Shown here piece by piece: positions 11,930 through 22,600 of a DNA stretch of 64,000 nt. Each line of letters starts with the position of its first letter. Position 1 is the first letter of the stretch. Below the pieces are notes generated by a model. It made no database searches and was not told the DNA's origin. It saw nothing but the letters and a program-made list of their open reading frames with translations. Origin of the DNA: Effrenium voratum (lineage: Eukaryota > Sar > Dinophyceae > Suessiales > Symbiodiniaceae). The stretch spans positions 1,426,882-1,490,881 of the forward strand of contig CAUJNA010002779.1 in assembly GCA_963377175.1 (NCBI GenBank), in the 5' to 3' direction. The position numbers were made by a program, and so were the translations under genes.

Positions 11930-12240
11930 GCCAGTTACAAGTTTCCTAGCTAGAGGTAGTCTGTGAGCTAATTCGCTACCTAGAATCAGCTAGCTAGCTA
12001 GCTCAGCTAGCTCAGCTAGTCAGCTAGTCAGGCAGCTAGCTTTTTGGCTTGTCAGATAGCTAGTTGGTGAGCTTATTTGTCAAGTTTGCCAGAAAGTGAG
12101 CAAGCTAGCAACTTAGTAGGTCAGTCAATCAGCTTTAGCTAGCTGAATCTGCAATACACAATTTGATAGCTAACACAACTATCTTGGTTGGTTAATTGAT
12201 TAGTCAGTCAGTTTAGTGAGCTAGTGGCATAGTGACTTTG
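11930..12240. repeat. Degenerate AGCT/CTAG-rich tract
   Basis: A run of imperfect AGCTAG and CAGCTAG words (purest at about 11984-12050), interspersed with GTCAGTCAGT and GTTGGTTAATTG units. It looks like a decayed tetranucleotide expansion that has diversified. Non-coding. Confidence 0.6.
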
Positions 12241-12414
12241 TCAATTCCAGTGGCTGTTTAACACTCGCATAGTTGCAAACTGCAAAGTGAAGCCTACAGC
12301 ACAATTGCGTATGGCCAACAGCCTGAAGGGACGCAGTGTCAGAGACATGTTGTAGTTGTTTCACACCCGCATCCAACCTGTAGTCCCTTATTTCTATGAA
12401 TAAACATTTCTCTA

Positions 12415-12870
12415 ATAATAAGCACTCCCCCAGCCGACCCCAACATTGCCAGTACTTATTTCACATTTCCCAATACAAAACTTTCCCGAAACCAGATCCA
12501 CTCAGCGAAACTCTCCAGATATGCTTATTAGGGGTCACCCTGGTCTTGCTCAAAAGTTGTATTCTGCGAGTTTTTTTCCCTCAAACCAAGGGTTGGGCAT
12601 GCGTTTCCCTGCCTGGCCTGCTTTTAATTAAGCAGTTTGTTTTTCCTCCTCAGTAGGGGGTCAACAAAGGGTTGCCTGCATTATGCCTCCCTGCTTTTGG
12701 GTAGCAATTTGTTTTTTCCAAAAGCAAGCACGCCTTGCCTTTCAGAACTCTAATTCAAAAGTTGCATTCCGAGCGTGTTTTTGCAAATCCAAGGGTTTCC
12801 CAATTCCAATTTACACTAAGCAGTTGGCCCAAAACCCGGAGACCCTAATATTAGCCCCCGCCCGCACAGT
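12415..12870 (-). repeat. Dispersed repeat R3, copy 1 (reverse orientation)
   Basis: Read on the minus strand, this segment repeats landmarks of the plus-strand copies at 27.4 and 56.9 kb in the same order. These are CCGGGTTTTGGGCC, a CTCGGAATGCAACTTT word, a GCAAGGC.TGC word, GACCCCTAATAAGCA with an AGAGTTT stretch, and a terminal CAAT.TTGGGGTCGGCTGG. Length about 450 bp. No coding capacity or terminal repeats seen; element class unknown. Confidence 0.6.
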
Positions 12871-12897
12871 TATTAGGGGGAAAGGATCAAGGGGCAG

Positions 12898-12963
12898 TAT
12901 GGCGATTTCTTGCAGCTGTACCACGACCAGGGGCAGCAAAGATGCTTGCGTCATCACGACAAT
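12898..12963 (+). CDS. Short internal exon, unrecognised
   Basis: AG at 12896-12897, then 22 codons in phase 0 (YGDFLQLYHDQGQQRCLRHH, then DN) ending at a GT donor (GTTGGG, 12964). The GC3 and Gln/His/Leu composition look coding. It lies just downstream of R3 copy 1. Confidence 0.45.
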
Positions 12964-12969
12964 GTTGGG

Positions 12970-13800
12970 TAGGGTGTGTCTCTAATATTTTGTGGACCGG
13001 ACCCCTTTTGGAGATGGTTTTGAAGGGGACCAAAACTTGGTGGCTCCCAGCCATCCCCAGCTTTTTAGCCTTTTAGTGTTTGGTGGTAATTTGCATTTAA
13101 CCCACAAAAAGTTAGTGGCTTTTAGCGGGGGATCTGAAAACGGGCAGCCCAGTAAAGGAAACCAGCCTATTTGAGAACAAGGCGCGGGCTGTGCAGCCTG
13201 AGCTGCCCGGCGAAGTCCGAACACCCAATGCGAAGTCGGGCAAGGCGGGCCGGGTGGGTCGTTGAACACACCAGGCATTGCGATTGCTGAACACACCAGG
13301 CAAATATAATTTGCAGGCTTTGGGATTATTTCGGATGTTGATGCTGACAGAGGAGTTGTCGTCCTTTTGCACACGGCTCATTGTGAAGGCTGACTTGCTA
13401 GAAAGCTTGTCATGGTGTGTCTCAAGAGGGTGGACTTCCAAAATGGACGGTTTCGCGTTGGCCCGAAACCACCCCCCATAGCCCCATTTGTTGCTGTTTT
13501 GTGGGTTGGGCGCTTGCCAGAGGCCTGTCACTTGCCCATCCCCACAGCGGCTGCACGGACAAAGCTGGCCCCGCCGGGCCCTCAACGCACATGAGGAAGT
13601 GATGATAGGTCCATGCCTTGGTGACTTGAATTGTGAGGAAGCCCCTGCGCGGAACGCAGGGACTGTGCAGGTCCATTGGCATTTTGGTGGCCCGGCCGTG
13701 TTTCCCAAACAAAACCCTGGCGCCTCCGGAAACCACTCTTGCCATGCTTCAGGTTCCCGGAGGGTTCCCGGAAATGGACCGTCCAAGGGGCATGAGCTCA
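12970..13800. other. Non-coding stretch
   Basis: No supported exon. Contains a small direct duplication of CTGAACACACCAGGCA-type words at 13262-13303. The longest frames lie on the minus strand, have weak codon bias and no domain. Confidence 0.45.
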
Positions 13801-13816
13801 GGTGGGGCAAGCCCAG

Positions 13817-13940
13817 CCAGTCAAGTTCAAGACCGTCCTCCCGAACGCCTCAGCACAAACCTCAGACACCTCAGTCACCTCAGTCACCATCGCCGGCTTC
13901 GACGGAAGTGAGGCGGTCCGACAGGAGTTGAGCGGCGCTG
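13817..13940 (+). CDS. Internal exon, Ser/Thr-rich, unrecognised
   Basis: After AGCCCAG the frame reads PVKFKTVLPNASAQTSDTSV then TSVTIAGFDGSEAVRQELSG, with mostly C or G third positions. The 3' end is approximate (GC donor near 13935 or GT near 13946). A second frame is open over the same DNA (Pro/Gln-rich) but has weaker codon bias. No family recognised. Confidence 0.5.
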
Positions 13941-14537
13941 GGTGCCGTACAACCAATCGCTGTTTGATTCTGAGAGTTTCCAGTTTGGACCTACCAAGGA
14001 CTAAGCATGGCTGGATGAGTGCCATGCTTGCATGGGAAGATGCAATGACATTTGCCTCCACATTCTTGGAACTTAGGTGCTGATTTGGGATGTTGTTAGT
14101 GAAGCAGGGGGTTCTGGAATTTACAACCGTGAGGGTTGCAGTGGTGGCGAGTGCCGACTGGTGCGAATGGCGCGAACTGGTGGTTTGACCATGCAACTGA
14201 TGCACTAAACGGCAACACCAAGAAGTGAAGCGCCAAGGCTCCACAGTCATTTCTCCTACACATGGGGGTTGATCAACAAGCCATTTAGGGCCCCAAAATG
14301 ACGATGGCTAACTGTTTGTACAGGGACAACTGTTTTTTTAAGAATATTATTCATATATTTATCTTGCGCGAGCTAGTGAGGCGTCTGCGCTTGCGACGGG
14401 AAGCATCTTCCAAAAAGTTGCAGGGACCACAATTCGATCATGATTGTCGCGCTTGAACCCCCAGTTCACATCCAGCCGTGCTGATTGCGTTCAACATCCA
14501 GGGGCCGAGGGGCCCTGGCGGGGTTTTTCACTTGCAG

Positions 14538-14708
14538 GTCACCTTCCGCGACACCTTCCAGCGCTGCTCGCGCCGTTCGGATGCCCATCCCGGTGAAAGC
14601 TACGGCGCGCTTTGCGAATTCGATGCGTCGACTGGGGTGGGGGGCGTCTCCTGCCGGGCGGGCGGCGAGTTGTTGCTGCCACCTGGTGTCACCGAGGGCC
14701 CAAAAAGG
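14538..14708 (+). CDS. Internal exon, Cys-containing, unrecognised
   Basis: A textbook acceptor (TTTTTCACTTGCAG) precedes VTFRDTFQRCSRRSDAHPGE, SYGALCEFDAS and a Gly-rich tail ending LLLPPGVTEG. Strong C/G third-position bias. A minus-strand frame is also open but its third positions are poorer. The donor lies somewhere between 14690 and 14710. Family unknown. Confidence 0.6.
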
Positions 14709-14993
14709 AGGGTGATAGTTGCAGTTGGGTGAAGGCACAGTCGATGCCGCAATTTTCTGAATTTGGTTGGGTCATGCCCTTTCCTCCGCTGTGGGAATTG
14801 TTTCTTAGCCTGTGTAAATGGAATTGTGCATCTCTAGTTTATGAGAGCTATACACCTGCCACCGTTTTCAACACATGGCTGTGGGTCAAAAATAGGCACC
14901 CAAAAAGGAACCCTGGAAAAGGGAACCAAGGACCAAAACCTGCGGTCCCCTGGTGGCTTAATCTTGACCCATAGCACGCCCCCCGCCGGCCAG

Positions 14994-15035
14994 GCGGAGC
15001 AGCGACAGCAGCTGGAAAGCCTCTTGGACGGATCT
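14994..15035 (+). CDS. Small exon, helical
   Basis: CCGGCCAG acceptor followed by AEQRQQLESLLDGS, a Gln/Leu helix with high GC3. The donor is not determined. Likely in the same gene as the exon at 15500. Confidence 0.4.
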
Positions 15036-15499
15036 AGCTTCTTGCTGGTCGTTGCTCCCCTGGGAATGGGACACCCGAATCACCCGAAAGGGGCGCCTTC
15101 TTCCACGGGGTGAGGTTTGAAGTTCCGGCAGTCGATCCCAGAACGTGGAATGTGCCATTGCGCCATTTGGACCCATTTGGGGCAAAAGCTACATTGAAGC
15201 CTGTCATCTGAAGTTTGGCAGCAACAAGCGAGTCAGGACTCATCCTTTTTGGAACTAACTTCTGAGCTGCTTTCCCTCATCCAGCACCGGTTGGATGGCC
15301 TCCTTTTTCAGCCAAGGGCTGAGTGGAGGCCGGCAGAACCGCACCCTTTGGCCGATCTGGCTGTGGGTCAAAACCAATGGCATTTGATTTTGGGGTAGGT
15401 GAATTCACCACCCGTTTTAGAACCTATTTTAGTGGTTGGATTGAATCGGATGTTGACTGGGGGCGTCTACGATTTGGCTTTGAAAAGCCCATGGCCCAG

Positions 15500-15620
15500 G
15501 TGACCTCGCCTTCTGGGGCCGGAAGTTCGCCAGCCAGGCGCAGATCCAGCAGGCCGCGGTGGTGGCGGAGCTCAGCCACGAGGCGCAGCACGGCCGCCTT
15601 TCGGACGAGCGACGGACCCT
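15500..15620 (+). CDS. Internal exon, coiled-coil-like, followed by R1
   Basis: After GGCCCAG the frame gives DLAFWGRKFASQAQIQQAAV, VAELSHEAQHGRLSDERRTL, with nearly all G/C third positions. No ATG-started frame covers it because the exon is internal. It can end in phase 2 before GAAACG (15621), the first bases of a dispersed R1 element. No named family. Confidence 0.7.
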
Positions 15621-15754
15621 GAAACGCTGCGCTTTTTACGGACCCATTTGGTGAAATGAATGTGTGTTATTTTCCCATGTTGGTTTCAAAGGGAATCGAT
15701 CACTACTGGAATATGTTTTTTATTTTTCCCCCAGGATACTTAAGCAAATGGAGG
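15621..15754 (+). mobile_element. Introner-like element R1, copy A
   Basis: Starts at the exon edge (GAAACG) and carries the R1 core: CCATTTGGTGAAATGA, TTATTTTCCC, a TTGGTTTCAAAGGGAAT block, ATCACTACTGGA, TTTTCCCCCAGG, and ACTTAAGCAAATGGAGG. The C-rich TTTCCC and CCCAGG ends frame a roughly 60-bp core. It lies wholly in the intron after exon 15500-15620. Confidence 0.65.
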
Positions 15755-15759
15755 TTTAG

Positions 15760-16115
15760 GTTCCTTTACACCAAAGAAGGCTGGCCTCTCAGGTAAATGG
15801 TTCAAACAAGAACGGTTAAACGGGGGTACACAGCAAGCACTTGCGGGGCAGGCGGGGTTTAATTCACACTTTGGGCAGGGAAGCCGGTTGTCATCATGGC
15901 CGCACACGCTTGGCCTGCGATTTCCAGGTCCACGGCACGTGAGCCGTGAAGGTGTTTTGGGGCTGGCAGAGAAGAACCCGTTTGCGTTGCAGCTGGTTGC
16001 TTTGGTGCCGAGATCGGCTTGCAGCCCACTTTGCACAAACGGAAGCAAGCTCTCCCGGGGGGTAGAACGCAACAAGCTGAGGGGATGTCGCAATTCCGGT
16101 GGTGGACAACACTCA
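15760..16115. other. Intron or spacer, nothing recognised
   Basis: Mixed-composition DNA. The long minus-strand frames here have no domain and weak codon bias. Confidence 0.4.
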
Positions 16116-16124
16116 TTTGTGCAG

Positions 16125-16205
16125 ATCGATTTTCGGAGGCCATGGCCAGTGAGGATGCCAAAGCGGAGCTCATGGCATTGGTGGAGTATGACCTGGCGGG
16201 ATGGG
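16125..16205 (+). CDS. Internal exon, acidic helical, unrecognised
   Basis: TTGTGCAG precedes DRFSEAMASEDAKAELMALV then EYDLAGWAVAVA, a high-GC3 frame whose end is set only roughly (GC donor near 16196 or GT near 16204). No family recognised. Confidence 0.5.
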
Positions 16206-17128
16206 CAGTCGCAGTGGCGAGCCCCTATTCCTTTCGGTTCCAGGTGGTTCCCCTTGGTTCCGAAACCTGAAGCAAGAACTGACCAACAAAGGTGTGCTTT
16301 GATGCCCTGGCCACTTGGGCGTCTGAGTGTTCCACTTGTCCTTTCCTCGCCCACATCGTCGCAGCAAACAGCCGCGAATAGCACAGAAGTGTTCCGACGC
16401 CAGGGCTGGTACGCTAGTTGGGTTGGCATCACATGTGTGACAGTACTCTTCTGCACTTGGCGGTGTAATCTTCTTCACGCGGCAGTGTGTCCAATGAGGA
16501 AACCCCTCCAAATCATTGGTTCTGAGGGTGTTTGTATTACACCCTGGGATTACACCCTTGGGAAATGACCCAGGATGGTTCAAAATAGCACGGGTTTTAT
16601 CCGGACATGTGCCTAAATGGGGTCAATACTCAGTGGGTGCATTCGCAGGAATTGATACAAAACCCTTAGATCGGTTCCATGGAGCGGAAAGGGTACTTAG
16701 TTGCGACCCAGCCCCATGCTAGCCCGGCGCAGGAGCTTCCAGAGGGAGCGCTGAGCCGTGGTGCTGTGGCCATCACGTAGCTTGCCAGCACTGTCCTTGT
16801 GCCGCTTAAGCAGTCAGTCCCACTGGTGACTTCCTCTAAATCCACCTGAGGTGTACATTCCTAGGTCCCAGGTATGATGGTTGGAAAGAACTCAGTTGGG
16901 ATCAAAATGGGCCATTTCGAGGTCCCGAGCGAGGAAACGTGCAATGTGCCGAAACATCGCGCCCTCTCCAGACCAAAAGACGGCCAACCATCACAAAAAA
17001 ACAACTACGTGGGATTTGTTCGCTTTCCCCGGTTGTCCAAAGATCCCTGGTTGTCCAAAGAAGACGTGCCGCATATCAGGACTCCTCAAAACCGCCAGAC
17101 TGACACCTCGGAGGGTCTCTCCGACCTC

Positions 17129-17250
17129 TCCGATCCAGACTCCGCCTCTTGGATCAAGCCATCTCCAAGAGTGCCATTGGAGCTAAGCTGTCTGGGCTGC
17201 ATTTTGAGAAGGGGGTCCCGCGAAAAGAGATTCTGCTGAGTGTGTCAATG
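17129..17250 (+). CDS. Possible exon upstream of the EF-hand exon
   Basis: The frame AISKSAIGAKLSGLHFEKGV followed by PRKEILLSVSMLG is open and helix-like, lying about 35 bases before the EF-hand exon. Two other plus frames are also open in part of this DNA (one Ser/Pro-rich), so the call is weak. If real it would be the segment N-terminal to the EF-hand. Confidence 0.35.
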
Positions 17251-17284
17251 TTGGGGGGCAATGTCATGTTTGTTGCTTTGTGAG

Positions 17285-17400
17285 TTCAAATGTCGCCAAG
17301 GTGTTTGCTTGCTGCAACACGGATGGAAGTGGCATGCTGGATGTGCACGAGCTCAAGTTTGCCTTCAATGCTTTCGGGCTTTTCCCGGGCCTTGACTACA
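17285..17400 (+). CDS. EF-hand exon
   Basis: The frame contains one EF-hand: entering helix VAKVFACC, 12-residue loop NTDGSGMLDVHE, exiting helix LKFAFNAFGL. Loop positions 1 (Asn), 3 (Asp), 5 (Ser), 9 (Asp) and 12 (Glu) supply the usual calcium ligands, with Gly at 6 and Leu at 8, so calcium binding is likely. The acceptor is the AG at 17283-17284 or CCAAG at about 17300. The donor is near 17402 or earlier. It precedes the TIR-like exons on the same strand and could be the N-terminal calcium sensor of that gene (inference). Confidence 0.7.
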
Positions 17401-17799
17401 TCAGGCTGGGCCAGGGCCAGAGAAAATCCTGGAACAGCAGTCGACGCCATGGCTCTCGTGACGTTTGAAGTGATTCCCCTGGTCTCAGAATCAACGTTCG
17501 GCTTCCGGGAACTCCAGGCAAACGGAACTTGAGCCAGAGCTTCCGTATGGCCAGCATGTTTCGATGTCGGCGTTGCCTGTCAAAGTTTCAAGCGTTGCTC
17601 GGATAGGGCCTCGCTTCCCCTGTGCTTCCCTTCTCCCAAGAGGTTTCATCTTGCTGACCGCTGCCGGTACACGAATTGGTACCTGATCCCATCCCCACCG
17701 TCCAAATCCTCAAACTCAATCTGTGTGCTCGTTTTCTGGCCCGACCGAGTTTCTGGACTTCATCTCAAGACCATTTTGCCGGTGCTCAATGGGGAATGT

Positions 17800-17895
17800 T
17801 GGAATGATCCCAGGGATCCCTCAAAGGAAAGCACCAGTTGGATGGTTTATTAAGGTTCATTCATGTTCATTCCCTCAACCAGCAAGCCATTGGCG
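17800..17895 (-). repeat. Dispersed repeat R4, copy 3 (reverse)
   Basis: On the minus strand it reads CTTGCTGGTTGAGGGAATGA, then AACCTTAATAAACCATCCAA, then CTGGTGCTTTCCTTTGAGGG and a final ATCATTCC. This matches the R4 order of the copies at 0.2, 2.6 and 26.9 kb. Confidence 0.55.
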
Positions 17896-17932
17896 AATCA
17901 ACAAGTTGTCCCACTGGCAAAAAGGGCGCCAG

Positions 17933-18078
17933 TCGGATTGCTGGACTATGCCAGGAGCTGGATGGGCCACTGTGAGCGACTGGACCGCAAGGCCTTCAGG
18001 GCCCTGCTGGATTCCAAGCTCCGCAGCGCCCCGCAGTCCATGCGGGGCCCCAAGACGCTGCCTTACAGCCGCCGAGGC
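17933..18078 (+). CDS. Internal exon, Arg/Leu-rich, unrecognised, followed by R1
   Basis: After GGGCGCCAG the frame gives GLLDYARSWMGHCERLDRKA, FRALLDSKLRSAPQSMRGPK and TLPYSRRG, with strong GC3. It can end in phase 0 before GAAGCG (18079), the start of R1 copy B. It lies between the EF-hand and TIR-like exons and may belong to the same gene. No family recognised. Confidence 0.65.
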
Positions 18079-18310
18079 GAAGCGGCTGATTTATTTTTTC
18101 TTGTTTTAATATATGTATATACTGGATATCTATATATATAGTGATATATATATATAGCTATATATATATATATATAGTCGTGTATATATATATATATATA
18201 TAATTATAGTTGTTTTGATCCCCTGTTGGTTTTAAAGGGAACCTATGACTATACTGGACATTTTTCAAGTTTTTTTCATTTTTTCCCAGGGGCGGAAAAG
18301 CAAATGGAAG
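18079..18310 (+). mobile_element. Introner-like element R1, copy B, with TA-repeat insertion
   Basis: Begins at the exon edge. The R1 5' part is interrupted by about 95 bases of (TA)n-type microsatellite (18110-18205). The R1 core follows: TGATCCCCTGTTGGTTTTAA, AGGGAACCTATGACTATACT, GGACA, TTTTTTCCCAGGGG and AAAAGCAAATGGAAGG. Confidence 0.6.
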
Positions 18311-18718
18311 GTGGGGAAAGGAGTGCAACTGAGGGCAGTCTTTTCCTTTCTTGATTCCTACTTTCTCAGGGTTTCGGAAGGATACATTTTTCTGTAAGGG
18401 ACCCCTGTTTCTCGGGGCTCTTTTGCCTGAGTTTCTTCTTGGCTATGCCGAGTTGATCTGGGTCCGGCGCCACTTTGCCCCTTGCCGTTCACTGTGGCCG
18501 CACCCTGTGTCCGATTCCTTTTGGACCGGATATCTGGGCGAGGACCAATGGCCGCCGCAACCAGGGGATCTATTTCGCACGTTGCCCAAACATGCCAAAG
18601 CAAGAAGTAGTCGAACCACTTGATCCTTGGCCACTGGAGGGCGTAGTGGCAGCCGCATCAATAAGCCCATTTAAACAGGCCTTTTTGGGCTGTTTCGGAA
18701 ACCGGTGATGGGGAACCT

Positions 18719-18851
18719 CTTGGAGGGAGGGGATGTTGGGCTGCTGCGGCAATGCAGGCGTCCGCATGGGACAAGTCGAAGGACTTCATGATACCTTCAT
18801 TTCGAGTGAGTGGCTCCAGCAGAAGTGCAACAACTTCAACATGGAACACCA
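18719..18851 (+). CDS. Possible exon upstream of the TIR-like domain
   Basis: An open frame reads GQVEGLHDTFISSEWLQQKC then NNFNMEHQLLGLQ and a TGA. Codon bias is moderate and splice limits are unclear. It could be an exon of the EF-hand/TIR-like gene, or chance. Confidence 0.3.
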
Positions 18852-19618
18852 GCTCCTAGGCCTGCAGTGAAAGCTTGCAAGCATGACAATGCGCTTTCAG
18901 CATCACGCCACCCTATTGAGAGATGCGATTTTCGTGGCATGCTGCTGGAAACGCCCGTATTTAGTTGAGAGGTGTTCAGGCCAGCGACAGCTATCTGAGG
19001 TCGGACATTCAGACTGGCAAGAGCTTCGAGACTTGTCGGAGATGCTTACGTGTGTTTGCTGCCTCACTGCCACACACGCTGGCACATGCCCTCCTGATAC
19101 TCACATGAGGGAAGCCAAAAGAGCCGTTGCTGTATCCGGGCATTGTTTCTTGGGGAAGTTGGTTGGGTTCAGATAGCTTTCTGCTGGGTGGCACCTTCGT
19201 TTCAATTGGTGGTCGTCAGGCCCAAGCCACCAGGGGCGTCAGCGGCTGCAAGCTCAAAGCATACAATGGTGGGCCGAAACGAGGGCCCTTCTAAATGCTG
19301 GCTTTCTTCTCTTTGTTTGCGCGAGGGGGGAGGGGGTGGCCACAGTTGTAGATGCTTAATGCCTCTAACGAAGCACATCAGTCTGAAGCCGTGTGCCTGG
19401 AAGCGTGATGGCAGGGGGAAAGGCAATAGGGCACTTTTTGTGTCCAAGTGCACGATTACACCAAACTAGCACATGCCTTCCATGTAGGTTGTCAAAGCTC
19501 ATGGCCGAAGTGTGAACGGAATGAAGCAGCATGGGAATCTACCCTTGTCTAAGTAAGAAACCAGGAAATTCTGCAGGACATCCTTGTTTCTGTTGGTTAT
19601 TTATGCAAATTGCCGCAG

Positions 19619-22600
19619 AGAAAATCCAGCGGCTGAAGATATATGACTTTTGGAGATCTCAGGCAATGGCAACAAACCTGTACGCGCTGAACCAGTGGGT
19701 CATCATGCCCGGAACCTGCCCGAACTCGGAAGAGCTGCCGGAGGAGTTGCGCAGGCCGGAGGTCTTCACTGTATCAGGGCTTGCGGATTGGGGGCCACCA
19801 AGATGAGCCACACCATGATGACCGTCCCAAAAGGGTCGTCAAGGCTGCGAACCGCCACTCTCCACTTCGTACAAACTGATTTGCAACCCCCCAGAAGTGG
19901 GCCAAATAGAAAGCAGATTACCAAGGCCTTGCAAGGGGCCTTGCAATTCTTTGTGTCTGTGGTACTCGCATCTCGGGGAAAGCAAGGCCTAAGCAGGGCC
20001 GAAAACTTGAGATCATGAAGCCATGATCTCTGCAAAGCTGGCACGGGATTTTTGCAGAGGGTGCTCTCTCAAGGATGCTCCGCACCGGAGGTGCTTGCTG
20101 CGGTCAGCCGTGATTGCTTCAGACGGTTTGAGACAGGCACTGCTGGTAATGATTCGCCCCTCATTTGGCCTATGCTTTTGTTTGCAGCTTGTTTTTTTTT
20201 TTTTGGTCCGCGTGGGTCAGACTTGTCACCTGGCCTATCGGGTTTGTCAAACGACTGCGACGGATCTTTCCAGAGGTCTGCTGGTATGCCCGTTGCGCAG
20301 CACGAGACTTTGATGCATTTGAGGCCGTTGCCACCGCGCTTGAAAGCGTCTCTTTCAAGCACTTGAAGTTTATCGCTAGCAGCCATAAATGTCAATCGTC
20401 TAACTTGATGTCATGTGTTGTTTTGGGAGGCATCGTTTGGGATTGTGAGGCCGAGTCACCAATCCGCTTCGTCAACGGTTGTAGCATATCGAGGCAACCG
20501 CTAAGAAGGGTCTGAACGCAAACACACAGCATACCAACGTACTGTAAGCTCTGAAGCCCACTATAGTGAACAGCGCATCTATGGCTGCAACGCGCTGTCA
20601 AAGCTAGTTCTTTGGAAGATGCTAACTCAAAGGCCCGCTTCGTCCAAGTATGCAGCGTAAGAGCTTGGATGTCTAGTCCAAATGGCGTGCCAATTGGGCT
20701 CAGTGCAAGAATAAGGCATCACTGTCAAGGGGAATTTTCTGGAAGCTGCCAACGGGCGCGCTTCGCCCATTTTGAAGCTAGGGAACCAGCTTGTTTTGCG
20801 GGTTGGGGGGGGGGTCACGCGTAGAGGGGGGGGGTGGCTGACCGTTCGGTCTGTTTTTTTGTTTTTTTTTGTTTTTTTTTTTGCGGTACGCTTTGCAAGT
20901 TCATCACGCCGAGGAATCCTCTTTTGCGGAGCTGATGAACCCGGCTTTTCAGCTGCAAAGCGCGCATTGCTTGTGCTTGGAGTGTCAAAACTACAGAGTC
21001 GTTTGGGGGCAGTTTTTGAGAAAGAAACCCTACATTAGGCACTCTTTTTCTAAGCAGAGCCACTTGCACAGTTCCTTGAGCATCCGTGTCAGCATATACC
21101 AAGGACGGGCTGGGAGTGGACTACTTTGTGTCACATTTCTGGGGCCATCCCTTCAAGGACCGGGCTTTCGGTAGCGCAGACTCGAAAAAGCCAGCTGGTT
21201 AGGAGTGAGTTGCTGTTTCAGGACACCTGCGCTGCACTTCGCTCCTGGTCATCCCAGGTGCATTGGCAAATTGGGAAACTTGGCGGCCTGCGTGTACGCG
21301 TGGCTACTGCCTGTTTTTGCTTGGCCAAATGGCAGGGAGGTTCGAATGGCCGTGCGCACCATGCTGAACAATGAAACGATATTTTCATTCAGGGCAGGGC
21401 CACTGGCGGTCAAAGCCGTCTGCCTAAGAAAGAGAGCTGGCCTTATTAGTCGTCTTGCACCTCCCAACTAAGGAGGCCGCAGATGAGCATGGCGTCTTGG
21501 TATGCAGTCCAACGCTGACTTTGGGATATTTTGTAGCCCGAAAATGCGGACCTTCTATTTCCAGGTCACTTACGACAAAGGAGAGCAGACCGATCTAACA
21601 TGTTTCAGCAGAAAAAAAGGCTGCTGACATGCGGAAGTGTTGTGTTTTTCCCGTTGTTGCGCTACCTTGGCCGCCAGACTGCCACGAGGTGTATTGGATT
21701 TGCCTGCTGGCACTGAACCAGCATCGTCCAAGCGCCTCGGTGGCGTGTGGGAAATGCCCTAGGTGGCATCTAGAGGACTAGTCTTCAGAACAAGGGCGGC
21801 TCATGGGGTACACATGGAATGGCGCCACTGGCTGTTCCAGCATCGGCTTCATTTGTCCAAAACTGAAACATCGCGTTTCTCCAGTGTTGCGTCGCTTCGG
21901 AGCCGCGAGGTGAGGAGGTGGGCTCGTCTCCGGAGGAGGGCCCCTTCAACTGCGCCCTGGTGCAGTCGGCCTGCGGCGCGGCGCCTTGGAATGAAGAATC
22001 AGACGGCCGAGGGCTCGGAGTCGGCCTGTGGGATTCGGAGCTTTCTGACCGGTGGGGCGTTCTCTGGTTGCATTTGGTTTCTTCAGACGCGAGTTTGCAG
22101 CTCAGGCTTCGGCAGGGCAAGGGCCGGGAGGAGGCTTATCAGCGGGACTCCTTACTACCACGGGCCAAGGACATGGACAGCTCCAGTAAAGACGTACCAC
22201 CTAGCCACTGAAATGAAGTCTTTCTGCAGACCGGCTCCGGAAACACGCAGCTTCCTTCAAGGTATTTAAAGTGGACTAAAGCGGTTTCGGGCAATGGGCC
22301 GAAGCCTAGTGGATGCTGAATAGGGCCAACTCATCCTTCAAGGACATCCTTCGAGGACATCCAAAGGGTCTATTCAATGATTTTTGGTCAGCCCTTTACA
22401 TGGTTGTTGTTGAAACACATTTCACATTTTTGCTTATTGCGGTTTAGTGGTTGAAATCAATTCCCGCTGAACTGCCAAACAAATACTAAGTTATTGCTTC
22501 CAACGGTCAACCAAGCCCTTTGCACGATCCTTTTCGTGCAGAGAGATGCCTTTCCCGTCAACCAAGCATGCGGGGATCCGTTTGTAGTGCAGGTCATGGT

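Noticed and set aside
20165..20515. Plus-strand frame with ARDFDAFEAVATALESVSFK
   Set aside because: Looks coding, but lies inside the intron (19771-21103) that must be removed to rebuild the TIR-like domain; no clean donor. May be a relic or a cassette exon.
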